A DNA stretch of 64,000 bases from Alistipes finegoldii DSM 17242. Its GTDB lineage: Bacteria; Bacteroidota; Bacteroidia; Bacteroidales; Rikenellaceae. Positions within the stretch are counted from its first letter, which is position 1; the number at the start of each line of letters is the position of its first letter. This document shows, piece by piece, positions 44,871-54,906 of the stretch. The stretch is taken from positions 2,187,501-2,251,500 of the forward strand of contig NC_018011.1 of NCBI RefSeq assembly GCF_000265365.1. The letters run 5' to 3'. The notes under the pieces were generated by a model. The model was not told the origin of the DNA, did no database searches, and saw only the letters and a list, made by a program, of their open reading frames with translations. The position numbers were made by a program, and so were the translations under genes.

Positions 44871-47800
44871 ATGAAAAGAATCTTGACTCTGATGTTCGCC
44901 GCTGCGACCGTTTTCGCTTACGGATGCAGCGACAACTTCGACGATTCGGCCCTGTGGAAGGACATCGACGGGATGTACAAGAGCCTCAACGAACTCAAGG
45001 CTCAGGTCACGACGATGCAGCAGCAGCTCGACGCGCTGGCCGCAGTCGTCAGCGGCGGTGCCGTCACTTCGATCACGCAGGATGCCGACGGGCACTATGT
45101 CCTCAGCTACAAGGATGCCGACAACGTGGAGCACACGATCGACATCGCGACCATGGACGACGCCAATACCCAGCCGATCATCGGCATGAAGGCCGACGGC
45201 GAAATCTACTATTGGACCGTCACCACGGGCGGCAAGACCTCGTGGCTGCTCGATACCGACGGCGCCAAAATTCCCGTTACGGGCCGTACGCCCGAAATCG
45301 GCGTAGACGATCAGGGCTACTGGACGCTCTTCGGCAAGCGGATAACCGATGCGTCGGGCAATCCGGTGAAGGCCGAGGGCAAGAGCGCTTCGGTGATCAC
45401 CAAGGTCGAAATGAAGGACGACGGCACGGTGGTCTTCACGCTGGGCGACGGCGTGCAGGTCACGGCGCGGGTTCAGAACGGCTTCAACGTGCTGCTGAGC
45501 GTCGAACCCCGGACCGTAGTGCCCGACGTCGCGCAGCCGCTTGTGATCACCTATACGCTCGTGGGCGAGACCGAAACTTCGGTGCTGACCGTCGAGAAGG
45601 CCGAAGGACTCGCGGCCAAACTCGATGAGCAGGCCAAAACCATTACCGTGACCTTCCCCGACGGCTTCGAGGAGGGCCGTTTGGTCGTGATGTTCTACGA
45701 CGGCGCGGACAACGTGATTATCAAGCCGCTGATCTTTACGACGATGGAGGGCGCGCCGACGGGCATTCGCAACGCCGACGATCTCAAGGCTTTCGCCTCG
45801 GCGGTCAATGCCGGCAAGAGTCTGGCCAAATATACGATCGACGGCGAAGTCTGCCTGATGAACGACATCGACATGGCAGGCACGGACTGGAGCGATTATG
45901 TGATCGGCGGAGTCGTAACTCCCAGCACCGCCGATGCGAACAAGGCAGTCACCTATGCAATGGGTGAAAATGTCTTCGATAAAGTGTTCAACGGCAAGAA
46001 TTTCGCGCTGAAGAACGTCGATTGGACCTTCGACCTTGCGGACGGCAACGTCGCCCACGGCCTCTTCTCGGCCCTCGGCGCCGAAGGCGAAATCAAGAAC
46101 CTCACCATCGAAGGCGTCATCCGTCTGACTGGCGCGGCTCCGCAGGGTGCGGCGATCGGCGCTTTCGCCGGCTATGCCGAAGGCAAAATCACCTCCTGCA
46201 CCAATAAGGCCGCGATCGCATTCGCGGGCAGCGACGCCGCCAACATCTCGGTATGTCTGGGCGGCATCGCCGGATATCTCCAGAACGCGACGCTGACGCA
46301 GTGCGTCAACGACGGCGCGCTGACCTGCGGCACGATCGCCAACACGGCAACGGCTCCCAATTCGGGATTCCATCAGGGCGGCATCGTCGGTTACATGAAG
46401 ACTTCGTCGCTGACCGAATGCACCAATAACGGCGCTCTGAGCGCTCCGTCGGGACGCAGCGGCGGCATCGTGGCCGTGGCTACCAGCGGTCAAGTGACCG
46501 CATGCGTCAACAACGGAAAGGTGCAGGACGACGTGAACGGTATTTTCGGCGCCAATCCGGGCTATAAGCGCATGGGCGGACTCGCCGGCGGCGCTTCGGC
46601 CGACGCCGCGTTCACTTCGTGCGTCAACAACGGCGACGTCTTCTCGCAGCTGGGCTGCCGCACGGGCGGCTTCGTCGGCCATAACGAGGCCAAGATCACC
46701 AAGTGCGAGAACAAGGGCGTCATCCTTTCGGACCACACGCTGTCGGGGACCAATTACCACGGTTCGGGTTGGGCGGCAGGCTACAACAAGAGCGCCGACC
46801 TGATTACCGAATGTGTGGTCGGCGGCCGCGTGGGCGACTATACCGCATACAAGGACAATCCGCAGTCGGCTCCCGAAGCGACCTATGCCATGGCGATCGT
46901 ACACGGAAAATTCGATCCGACGCTCAACGGCCTGAGCGACCAGTACGAGGAGTTCTACGACTGGGAGGTGAAGGCGGAGACGCAGCTGGCCGAGGGTGTG
47001 AAGTTCTACCACTACGCGATGAAGAATTTCGCCCAGAACGTCTACGTCGTCGAGGCCGACCTGACCAATCCCAACGTGGTGCTCGAAACGGTCATGGCCG
47101 ACGAACTCTGTCTCAACCCCAATGCCAACAACAACTCGAACAACGGCAAGAAACTGCGCGAAACGCTCTCCGAGACCTGTACGCGCCGCCGCGCCGAGGG
47201 CCGCAACATCGTTGCCGGCATCAACACGGGCTTCTTCAATTCGCACGACGGTTTCCCGCGCGGATTCCACATCGAATACGGCGAACCGGTCTTCATCAAC
47301 AACCCGACCGTGCGCCAGTCGCTTTCGAACCACCGTCCCGGCTTCACCTTCTTCGAGGACCGTACCGTCAGCTTCGACAACCGCAGCTTCACGGGCTATC
47401 TCAAGGTGAACGATACGGACTATGAATACTACTCGGTGAACGATACGATCGTCCGGCTCAACAACACCGACGGTTACGACGCCAATCTCTATACTTCGCG
47501 CTTCCGAAAGGAGCCGCATCCGGGCATCTACAATCCGGTGGGCAGCGATGCGCTCTTCGTCGTGGGCCGCTGCTCGCAGCAGATGACCGTCAACGACGGC
47601 TGGTTCGACGCGACGGTCACGGCGATCGTGGACGGCCGCAACGGAGCCTCGGTCGAGGTGCCGTTCGTGAGCGAAAAGACCGACTGGGTGCTTCAGGTGA
47701 CGGGCGAAAAGGCTGCGGCGCTGGCTGCGGCGCTCAAGGTGGGCGACGCTGTCCGGATCAACGCCAACGTGTCTATCGGCAGCGTCTCCAAACAGATTAT

Positions 47801-48143
47801 CATGCACAACTCCAGCATGTACCGCTTCCTGAACGGCGGCAACTGGAATGCGGTGAACGACGCGACGCTCATGCCGGCCACCTGCATCGGAGCCGATCAG
47901 GCCGGCACGACCGTCAAGCTGGTCTGCGTGGACGGCCGCACGAGCATCGACACCGGCATGAACTACTGGCAACTTTACATGACCATGAAGAAACTGGGGC
48001 TTCACAATGCGATCCGTTTCGACGGCGGCGGCTCCACGACGTTGTGGAAATGGGAGAACGGCGCCGGTGCGATCGCCAACAGGCCCTGCGACTCGAAGGG
48101 CGAGCGCAGCTGCATGAACTACATGCATGTCAGGATCAAGTAG
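44871..48143 (+). CDS. Surface lipoprotein with PL29-N/DUF4988, GLUG repeats and a phosphodiester glycosidase (NAGPA) domain
   Basis: This 1090-residue protein has a signal peptide with lipid-anchor Cys19, followed by SDNFDD. That acidic cluster resembles the Bacteroidota surface-export signal. Residues about 20-230 form the DUF4988/PL29 N-terminal region with a short coiled coil. Residues about 295-690 hold GLUG-type repeats (GGIVGYMKTSSLTECTNNG and variants). Residues about 705-1090 form a NAGPA (PF09992) domain, with NTGFFN near 785 and the active-site motif DGGGSTT at 1051-1057. Characterised NAGPA domains cleave sugar-phosphodiester bonds. It is the first of five genes with gaps of 12-30 bp. 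No promoter is obvious upstream. Confidence 0.85.
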   Translation: MKRILTLMFAAATVFAYGCSDNFDDSALWKDIDGMYKSLNELKAQVTTMQQQLDALAAVVSGGAVTSITQDADGHYVLSYKDADNVEHTIDIATMDDANTQPIIGMKADGEIYYWTVTTGGKTSWLLDTDGAKIPVTGRTPEIGVDDQGYWTLFGKRITDASGNPVKAEGKSASVITKVEMKDDGTVVFTLGDGVQVTARVQNGFNVLLSVEPRTVVPDVAQPLVITYTLVGETETSVLTVEKAEGLAAKLDEQAKTITVTFPDGFEEGRLVVMFYDGADNVIIKPLIFTTMEGAPTGIRNADDLKAFASAVNAGKSLAKYTIDGEVCLMNDIDMAGTDWSDYVIGGVVTPSTADANKAVTYAMGENVFDKVFNGKNFALKNVDWTFDLADGNVAHGLFSALGAEGEIKNLTIEGVIRLTGAAPQGAAIGAFAGYAEGKITSCTNKAAIAFAGSDAANISVCLGGIAGYLQNATLTQCVNDGALTCGTIANTATAPNSGFHQGGIVGYMKTSSLTECTNNGALSAPSGRSGGIVAVATSGQVTACVNNGKVQDDVNGIFGANPGYKRMGGLAGGASADAAFTSCVNNGDVFSQLGCRTGGFVGHNEAKITKCENKGVILSDHTLSGTNYHGSGWAAGYNKSADLITECVVGGRVGDYTAYKDNPQSAPEATYAMAIVHGKFDPTLNGLSDQYEEFYDWEVKAETQLAEGVKFYHYAMKNFAQNVYVVEADLTNPNVVLETVMADELCLNPNANNNSNNGKKLRETLSETCTRRRAEGRNIVAGINTGFFNSHDGFPRGFHIEYGEPVFINNPTVRQSLSNHRPGFTFFEDRTVSFDNRSFTGYLKVNDTDYEYYSVNDTIVRLNNTDGYDANLYTSRFRKEPHPGIYNPVGSDALFVVGRCSQQMTVNDGWFDATVTAIVDGRNGASVEVPFVSEKTDWVLQVTGEKAAALAAALKVGDAVRINANVSIGSVSKQIIMHNSSMYRFLNGGNWNAVNDATLMPATCIGADQAGTTVKLVCVDGRTSIDTGMNYWQLYMTMKKLGLHNAIRFDGGGSTTLWKWENGAGAIANRPCDSKGERSCMNYMHVRIK

Positions 48144-48165
48144 CAAGGAACCCATAAACGACTAA

Positions 48166-50622
48166 ATGAACAGAACGATGAAAAAGATATTGAATACGAT
48201 CTTCCTCGCTACATTCCTGTTTGCAGCGGCATGCAGCGACGGATACGACGATACCCGTATCAAGAAGGACCTCGACGACGTGGGGCAGATTCTCGATGAA
48301 CTGGAACAGGCCGTGGACGGACTCCGTACGCAGATGGACGCGCTCACGCAGCTGATAAACAGCTCGTTCGTGTCGCTCATCTCGACCGATGCCGAAGGCA
48401 ACTACGTCATCACCTACATCGACCGCGGCGGGGAGAGCCGCACGCTTACCCTCGCCACCCAGAAAGAGGTTGTCACCCTGCCGATCGTCGGCATCGCCAA
48501 GGACGAGGACGGCGTGTGGTACTGGCGCCAGACCTCCGACAACGGCGAGACCTACGAATGGATACTCGTGGATGGCGAGAAGGTTCCCGCAGGCGGTGAG
48601 AAACCCGAAGTGGGCATTGACGCCGAGGGCTTCTGGACGGTGAACGGCAAGCCGATCACCGACGCCAAGGGCAACAAGGTGCTGGCCGACGACGTCAGCA
48701 ACATCCTCTTCAAAGAGGCTTACGTGGACGAAAAGACCGGCGAAGCCGTCTTCATTCTCGCCGACGGCACCGAACTGCGCCTGCAGATGTTCGAGGCGCT
48801 GTCCGTTTCGTTCGACTCGCCGACCTACACGGCCGTTCCGGACTATGCCTCGAAAGTGAAGATCAGATACACCGTCGGCGGTTCGCAGGCGGAAGGCGCG
48901 CTGGTGGATATCTTCACCTCCTATAACGTCGACGCCGAGATCGACGAATCCATATCGACGATCACCGTCTCGCTCAAGGAGGGCGCCCAAGAGGGCAATA
49001 TCCTCGTCATGGCGCACGCCGGGGGCAATACGATTCTCAAACCGCTCTTCTTCACCTACGGCACGGCCGAGATTCAGGACCCGGTTTACAACGGTTCGAC
49101 GGCCGATATCGTGCTCGAAGGCGACATGACGCAGTTCGAAGTCAAGGTTTCGGCCAGCATCGACTATGAAGTAACGGTCGAGGAGTCGGCGTCCAAGTGG
49201 CTCATATACAACTCGACCCGCGCGATGACGACCCTTACGCACGTCTTCACGGCCGATTACTACGAGGATGCGAGCGGCGCGCTCCGCACGGGCGAAATCC
49301 GCTTCTCGAATGCGCTTTACGACATCTCGGCGGCAATCGTCGTCAAGCAGTCGCCCAAGATTCCCGAAGGCGGCGGAGGCGGCATCTCGACCGCGGCCGA
49401 CCTCATGGGCTTCGCCGCGGCGGTCAATGCCGGAGCCAGCACCGCACGCTGGGAGAACGAGGCGGGCGAAGTCGTGTTGTTGAACGATATCGACATGGCG
49501 GCCGTCGAGTCGTGGACGCCGATCGGCGGCGTGGATGCCAGCGAGTACAATACGACGACTCCCTACAAGACGGTCAATCCCTTCAAGGGCACCTTCGACG
49601 GTCAGGGCTTCGCCGTCAAGAACCTGAACTATACGGCCGACATGTCCACCGGCAAGTGGGGCTACGCGTTCTTCGGCTCGCTCGACGGGGCTACGGTCCG
49701 CAACCTGACGCTGGGCGATCCCGACACCGACATCACGTGGACCTTCACGGGCGACGCCCCGAAGGCGACGAGCGTCGCGTCGCTGGCCGTCTATGCGGTC
49801 AACTCGACGATCGAATCGTGCACCAACTACTACAACATCGACTTCGCCGGAGACAGCGGTTCCGAAGTGCTCTGCGTGGCTTCGGGTCTGGTCGGCGTGA
49901 TGAAGAACTCGACCATCGGCGGCCGCGCCAAGTCGCTGGGATGCGCGAATTACGGGTTCGTACGCACGGGCAAGATCACCAACAACGGCAACGGCGGCAA
50001 CGGCATGCAGACGGCCGGTATCTGCGGCTTCATGGCCAAGGACGAAGGCAACCTGATTCAGTTCTGCGTCAATTACGGACACATCAGCTGCCCGACGGGC
50101 CGCACGGGCGGTCTGGTCGCTACGCTGATGAACGGCAACGTGAAGAATTCGGACAACCGCGGTACGGTCGAGGACGACATCGTCGGCAAGTTCGAGGGAG
50201 CGGCTGCGCAGAATTCCTACAACAGCAAGCGTATGGGCGGCCTGATCGGCGGTACGGACGACCTGAAGAAGGTGCTGACGGCGACCGTGGAGAGCTGTAC
50301 CAACTACGGCAACGTGTTCACCCATATCGGATGCCGCACGGGCGGATTCATCGGCCACTCCAACATCCGGATCATCGGCTGCGCGAATCAGGGCGCCATT
50401 CTGGGCGACGTCTACAATTCCGACCACGGTCCGGCATGGGCCTGCGGATATTCGGGCCAGTCGAGCGGCGAGTGGGTCAACGTCAGCAGCTGTACGATGG
50501 GCGGATACGTGGGCAGCTACACCACCTACAAGGACAATCCGACTTCGGCGCCTGCCGCGACCGTTCACAATGCGTTCTCGTACAAGAACGACGAGTACTA
50601 CGATCCGACGATAAACAACTAA
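48166..50622 (+). CDS. Surface lipoprotein with DUF4988, BACON-like and GLUG regions, no enzyme domain
   Basis: The 818-residue paralogue has a signal peptide ending AAACSDGYDD (Cys about 23; a second ATG at 48178 may be the true start). It then has a DUF4988-like region with a coiled coil and a beta-sandwich with BACON-like features (about residues 300-400). GLUG repeats follow to about 790. The repeat part is closely similar to the first lipoprotein, including CRTGGFIGH and YTTYKDNPTSAP. The chain stops where the NAGPA domain would begin. It probably binds the substrate or scaffolds partners on the cell surface. Confidence 0.82.
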   Translation: MNRTMKKILNTIFLATFLFAAACSDGYDDTRIKKDLDDVGQILDELEQAVDGLRTQMDALTQLINSSFVSLISTDAEGNYVITYIDRGGESRTLTLATQKEVVTLPIVGIAKDEDGVWYWRQTSDNGETYEWILVDGEKVPAGGEKPEVGIDAEGFWTVNGKPITDAKGNKVLADDVSNILFKEAYVDEKTGEAVFILADGTELRLQMFEALSVSFDSPTYTAVPDYASKVKIRYTVGGSQAEGALVDIFTSYNVDAEIDESISTITVSLKEGAQEGNILVMAHAGGNTILKPLFFTYGTAEIQDPVYNGSTADIVLEGDMTQFEVKVSASIDYEVTVEESASKWLIYNSTRAMTTLTHVFTADYYEDASGALRTGEIRFSNALYDISAAIVVKQSPKIPEGGGGGISTAADLMGFAAAVNAGASTARWENEAGEVVLLNDIDMAAVESWTPIGGVDASEYNTTTPYKTVNPFKGTFDGQGFAVKNLNYTADMSTGKWGYAFFGSLDGATVRNLTLGDPDTDITWTFTGDAPKATSVASLAVYAVNSTIESCTNYYNIDFAGDSGSEVLCVASGLVGVMKNSTIGGRAKSLGCANYGFVRTGKITNNGNGGNGMQTAGICGFMAKDEGNLIQFCVNYGHISCPTGRTGGLVATLMNGNVKNSDNRGTVEDDIVGKFEGAAAQNSYNSKRMGGLIGGTDDLKKVLTATVESCTNYGNVFTHIGCRTGGFIGHSNIRIIGCANQGAILGDVYNSDHGPAWACGYSGQSSGEWVNVSSCTMGGYVGSYTTYKDNPTSAPAATVHNAFSYKNDEYYDPTINN

Positions 50623-50652
50623 AAGGCTGTAATCCAGAAAAACGGAACGACA

Positions 50653-53600
50653 ATGAAAAAGATACTGAATATCATCATACTATTTGCGGCCGTGGTCTTT
50701 TGCGGTTGCAGCGACTTCGACGATTCGGAGCTGCGCGGCCGGATCGACGGCTACAAAAACCGGATCGAAGCCCTGAAAGCCAAGGCCGAGACGCTCGGCA
50801 AGCAGCTCGCGGACCTGAGCTATCTGACCAACGGCAACGTCATCACCACCGTGTCGCAGGACGCCGACGGGAAATACGTCGTCACCTACAAGGACAACAA
50901 GGACGTCGAACATACGGTCGTGCTGGCGACGATGGACGACATCGTTGACGTGCCGATCATCGGCGTGAAGCTCGACGAGAACGGCGTCTATTACTGGACC
51001 AAGTGCATCGACGGCGAAATCACGTGGCTGACCGACGACGACGGGGAGAAGTTCCCCGTGAGCGGCTACACGCCGACGATTTCGGTCGATGCCGACGGCT
51101 GCTGGACCGTGGACGGCGTGCAGATACTCGACGCTTCGGGCAACCCGATCAAGGCCACGACCGACGCCACGTCGGTATTCCGCTCGGCGGAGCTGGACGG
51201 CGACGGCAATTTCAGCCTGACGCTCGGCGACGGAAGCACGATCACCCTGCGGGTTTTCAACTCGCTCAACCTCAAGCTGGACGCGATGCCGGTTACCACC
51301 GTCGCAGACCCTTCGAAGAGCATTACGGTATCCTACGAGCTTTCGGGCGAGGCTAAGGAGACGGCCATCGTGGCCGTCGCCAAGGCCGAGGGGCTCGACG
51401 CCGTGATCGACCGCGACGCGAAGACGGTGACGGTTTCGTTCGACGCTTCGTTCTCGCGCGGTACGGTTATCGTCATGGCCTACGATCTGGCCGACAACGT
51501 GATCGTGAAGCCGCTCTTCTACAAGGCCGCGACGCTCGGTACGGTCGCCATTTCGACGCCCGACCAGCTGGTCGCTTTCGCCGCGGCGGTCAATGCCGGC
51601 GGCGAGGAGGCGGCCGCCAAAGCCGTGCTGACGCAGGATATCGACATGAAGGACGTGGCGTGGACCCCGATCGGAAACGGCGCCTATACGACGGCCAACG
51701 CGATGACGGGACCGGCGTTTCAGGGCACCTTCGACGGACAGGGCCATACGGTCAGGAATCTGAAGATCGTCGTTCCGGCCGACGCTGCGGCGGGTTCGGC
51801 TTGGGGACTCTTCGGCGTGCTGAAGGGCGCCACGGTCAGGAACCTTGCCATCGGCGAAGGCTCGTCGGTCGTTTCGACCGCGGCTGCGATGACGGCCGTG
51901 GGAGCCGTGGCCGGATATGCCTATGAAGCCACGATCGAGAATTGCGAGAACCGTGCGGCGATCGACATTCAGGGCGGCGGGGACAATGTACGCGAATCGG
52001 CTGGCGGCATCGTCGGCGCGATCTGCGCCAACGAAAATGACAGTCATATCCTCTCCTGCACCAATTACGGCAAGATCACGTCGAAGAACAGCGTGAACAC
52101 CAAGAACGGAGCCACGGGCTTCTCGATCGGCGGCATCGTCGGTTTCGCCGACGCTTCGACGACCACCGAACGCTACAACAACGTCGTGGGGTGTGTCAAC
52201 GAAGGAGCGATAGATGCGCAGGCGACCCGTACGGCGGGTGTCGTCGCCACGATGAACAAATACACGAAGCTCGAAAGCTGCGTGAACAATGCGGCGGTGA
52301 CCTGCAGCGACGTGACGGCTTCGAACAGCCGCGTGGCAGGCATCGTGTCGGCCATGGGCGGCCACACCTACCTCACATCGTGCGTCAATAACGGCACGGT
52401 CGCTTTCGCCGTTGCGGGCGATACGACGCACGGCTATGCCGCGGGCATCGCCGGCCAGACCAACGACAACAATACGGCCATCGACGGCTGCGAGAACTAC
52501 GGCGCCGTACTCTCCGACATCATCAATGCCGCGGCGAACAAGTACATCGGCATCGTCTGCGCCAACACCAACAAAAAGACCATCGCGATCCGCAACTGCA
52601 AGATCGGCGGCCGGATAGGTCCCTTCTCGGACGGCCAGCAGGGCGCGACGGAGATTACGGAGCAGAATTTCGAACAGTATATCTACTTCACGCTCACGGG
52701 CGGCGGCGTGCCGACGCTGGAGAACAACAGCTTTTCGGGCGGACCCGCCAAGCCGGGCATTGCGACGGTCGAGGACCTGACGGCTTTCCGCGACGCGGTC
52801 AATGCGGGCGAAAGTACGGCGCAGTGGGAGGATGCCGGCGGCGTGGTGTCGCTGCTCGGCGATATCGACATGAAGGACGTCGCCGGCTGGACGCCGATCG
52901 GCAACGCCTCCTATAAATGGGAAAAGAACCTGCTGACTATCGAGGGCAACGCCTTCAAGGGCACCTTCGACGGGCAGGGATATGCGCTGAAAAACCTGCA
53001 ACTCGCCTACGGGGGCAGTGCGGCCAATACGGCTTACGGACTGTTCGGCGTGCTGGACGGTGCGACGGTGCGCAACCTGACGGTCGGCACCGCCTTGGGC
53101 GATGCGAGCGCATTGAAAGTCACCGCTTCGGGCGGCACGGCCGAGGTGGGCGTGATCGCCGGCGTATGCCGCGATGCGAACGTCTCCGACTGCGTCAATT
53201 ATGCGAAGATCGAATACGACGGCACCAGCGCCGCGCGTGTTTCGGCGGCGATGGTGGGCTTCATCTTCAGCGAAACGGAGGGCACGAAGCTCGAACGCCT
53301 GCAGAATTACGGCGCGGTGGAGGCCGATACCCACGGCAATTCGACCAACGGAGGCAATACGGCGATCCACATGGCGGGCATCTGCGGCTTTGCGACGGGC
53401 AACGCGACCAACAAGATCTGCAACGACATCGCCTACTGCGACAATTACGGCAATATCACCTCTAACTCGGCGCGCTCTTCGGGCATCGTCGCCGCGGCGA
53501 ATACCTACACGCGGATCAACTCCTGTGTGAATCACGGCAACCAGCTCAATACGTGCGGTACGACGGGCCGTCTGGGCAACATCACCTGCATCACGGGTAC

Positions 53601-54894
53601 GGGATGCTCGATGACCGACTGCATCAACAACGGCAATCTCGTCTCGACGGGCGGCGCCCGCTGCGGCGGTCTGCTCAGTCTGGCCAACCATGCGACCAAC
53701 TCGTTCAGCGGCTGCGCCAATTACGGCGAGATCGTCACCGACGACGCCAACCGCGGCGTGTTCTTCGGCTACAGCGCCTATGCGACCAGCTGGATCAACT
53801 GCATCGCGGGCGGCAAGGTCGGGGTTTACAACGGCGGAACCACGGTTTACGATTCGTACGGCGAGAACGAGCAGGTGCGTTATCTGGGCGTGCAGAAGGC
53901 CACCGATCCGATCAACGCGGACAACATTACCTACCTGATCGGTTCGAGTTCGGGCGGTTCGGGCGGCGACGACGATGTGGAGCCGACGCTGCGCATTCTC
54001 TTCATCGGCAACAGCTTTACCAAGGACGCCGTCGAGCACCTGCCGAAAATGGTCTCGGCCGCCGACATTCCGACGCTGAAGATGGTGCATCTCTATTACG
54101 GCGGTCGTACGATTCCAGAATATGCCGACGGCTATGCGACCAAGTCCGACTATACCTGCTACAAGTACAACCCCGGCACTTCGCTCTGGCTCTCCTACAC
54201 CGGATACAACATTCAGCAGATCGTCAAGTCGGATACGTGGGACATCGTCTGCCTGCAGGAACATACGGGCAACAGCTGCGGCTGGATATGGAACGACACC
54301 GAGAAAAACGCCATTCAGGGGTTGATCGCCGACATCAGGGCCGACCAGAACGGACATACGCCCAAGTTCGTCTATATCATGTCGCAGGCCTATTTCAATA
54401 TGGACAAGATCGGTACGGCGCAGCGTCCCTACAAGAATTTCACGACGCAGGACGAGATGTTCGACGTGATCGTGGCGCAGGCCCGCAAGGTGCTCGACCA
54501 GACCGACGTGGAGCAGATCATTCCCACCGGGACGGTGCTGCAGAACCTGCGCACCTCGCCGCTCAACAACGACATGGACCTCACGCGCGACGGCTATCAC
54601 ATGGATTACGGCCTGAGCCGCTATGCCGCGGCCTGCGCCGTCTTCGAGTCGATCATCTCGCCTTCGTTCGACGGCAAGAAACTCGACGGCAACAGCTTCC
54701 GCTACAACGTGTCGAGTACGGCGGACGGCACTTATACGACGCCCGTGACCGACGACAATCAGCCGGTTGCGCTGCAGGCGGCGCGCTACGCCCTTGCCAC
54801 GCCCTTTGCCGTGACCGACATGTCGCCCGGCACCCAGACGCCCGGCAACGGGATCGAGGACACCGATTTTGAAAACGATTCGAACAAAGAGTAA
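50653..54894 (+). CDS. Surface lipoprotein with DUF4988, two GLUG blocks and a C-terminal DUF4886/SGNH hydrolase
   Basis: At 1413 residues this is the largest gene in the window. After lipid-anchor Cys19 comes SDFDDSE, again an acidic surface signal. DUF4988 is followed by two separate GLUG blocks (about residues 300-690 and 700-1090), each opened by a strand pair around AAVNAG and DIDMKD. The C-terminus (about 1110-1390) is a DUF4886 domain of SGNH type: ILFIGNSFTKDAVE with Ser1121, and DGYHMDYGLS with Asp1313 and His1316. Such folds are usually esterases or deacylases. The exact substrate is unknown. Confidence 0.83.
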   Translation: MKKILNIIILFAAVVFCGCSDFDDSELRGRIDGYKNRIEALKAKAETLGKQLADLSYLTNGNVITTVSQDADGKYVVTYKDNKDVEHTVVLATMDDIVDVPIIGVKLDENGVYYWTKCIDGEITWLTDDDGEKFPVSGYTPTISVDADGCWTVDGVQILDASGNPIKATTDATSVFRSAELDGDGNFSLTLGDGSTITLRVFNSLNLKLDAMPVTTVADPSKSITVSYELSGEAKETAIVAVAKAEGLDAVIDRDAKTVTVSFDASFSRGTVIVMAYDLADNVIVKPLFYKAATLGTVAISTPDQLVAFAAAVNAGGEEAAAKAVLTQDIDMKDVAWTPIGNGAYTTANAMTGPAFQGTFDGQGHTVRNLKIVVPADAAAGSAWGLFGVLKGATVRNLAIGEGSSVVSTAAAMTAVGAVAGYAYEATIENCENRAAIDIQGGGDNVRESAGGIVGAICANENDSHILSCTNYGKITSKNSVNTKNGATGFSIGGIVGFADASTTTERYNNVVGCVNEGAIDAQATRTAGVVATMNKYTKLESCVNNAAVTCSDVTASNSRVAGIVSAMGGHTYLTSCVNNGTVAFAVAGDTTHGYAAGIAGQTNDNNTAIDGCENYGAVLSDIINAAANKYIGIVCANTNKKTIAIRNCKIGGRIGPFSDGQQGATEITEQNFEQYIYFTLTGGGVPTLENNSFSGGPAKPGIATVEDLTAFRDAVNAGESTAQWEDAGGVVSLLGDIDMKDVAGWTPIGNASYKWEKNLLTIEGNAFKGTFDGQGYALKNLQLAYGGSAANTAYGLFGVLDGATVRNLTVGTALGDASALKVTASGGTAEVGVIAGVCRDANVSDCVNYAKIEYDGTSAARVSAAMVGFIFSETEGTKLERLQNYGAVEADTHGNSTNGGNTAIHMAGICGFATGNATNKICNDIAYCDNYGNITSNSARSSGIVAAANTYTRINSCVNHGNQLNTCGTTGRLGNITCITGTGCSMTDCINNGNLVSTGGARCGGLLSLANHATNSFSGCANYGEIVTDDANRGVFFGYSAYATSWINCIAGGKVGVYNGGTTVYDSYGENEQVRYLGVQKATDPINADNITYLIGSSSGGSGGDDDVEPTLRILFIGNSFTKDAVEHLPKMVSAADIPTLKMVHLYYGGRTIPEYADGYATKSDYTCYKYNPGTSLWLSYTGYNIQQIVKSDTWDIVCLQEHTGNSCGWIWNDTEKNAIQGLIADIRADQNGHTPKFVYIMSQAYFNMDKIGTAQRPYKNFTTQDEMFDVIVAQARKVLDQTDVEQIIPTGTVLQNLRTSPLNNDMDLTRDGYHMDYGLSRYAAACAVFESIISPSFDGKKLDGNSFRYNVSSTADGTYTTPVTDDNQPVALQAARYALATPFAVTDMSPGTQTPGNGIEDTDFENDSNKE

Positions 54895-54906
54895 AGCAGA
54901 AATCCT

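Noticed and set aside
44719..48155. Very long antisense frames opposite the lipoprotein, bamA and tamL genes
   Set aside because: They follow from high GC and strong codon bias on the coding strand. The true frames have signal peptides and recognised domains, while the antisense ones are Arg/Gly/His-rich without motifs.
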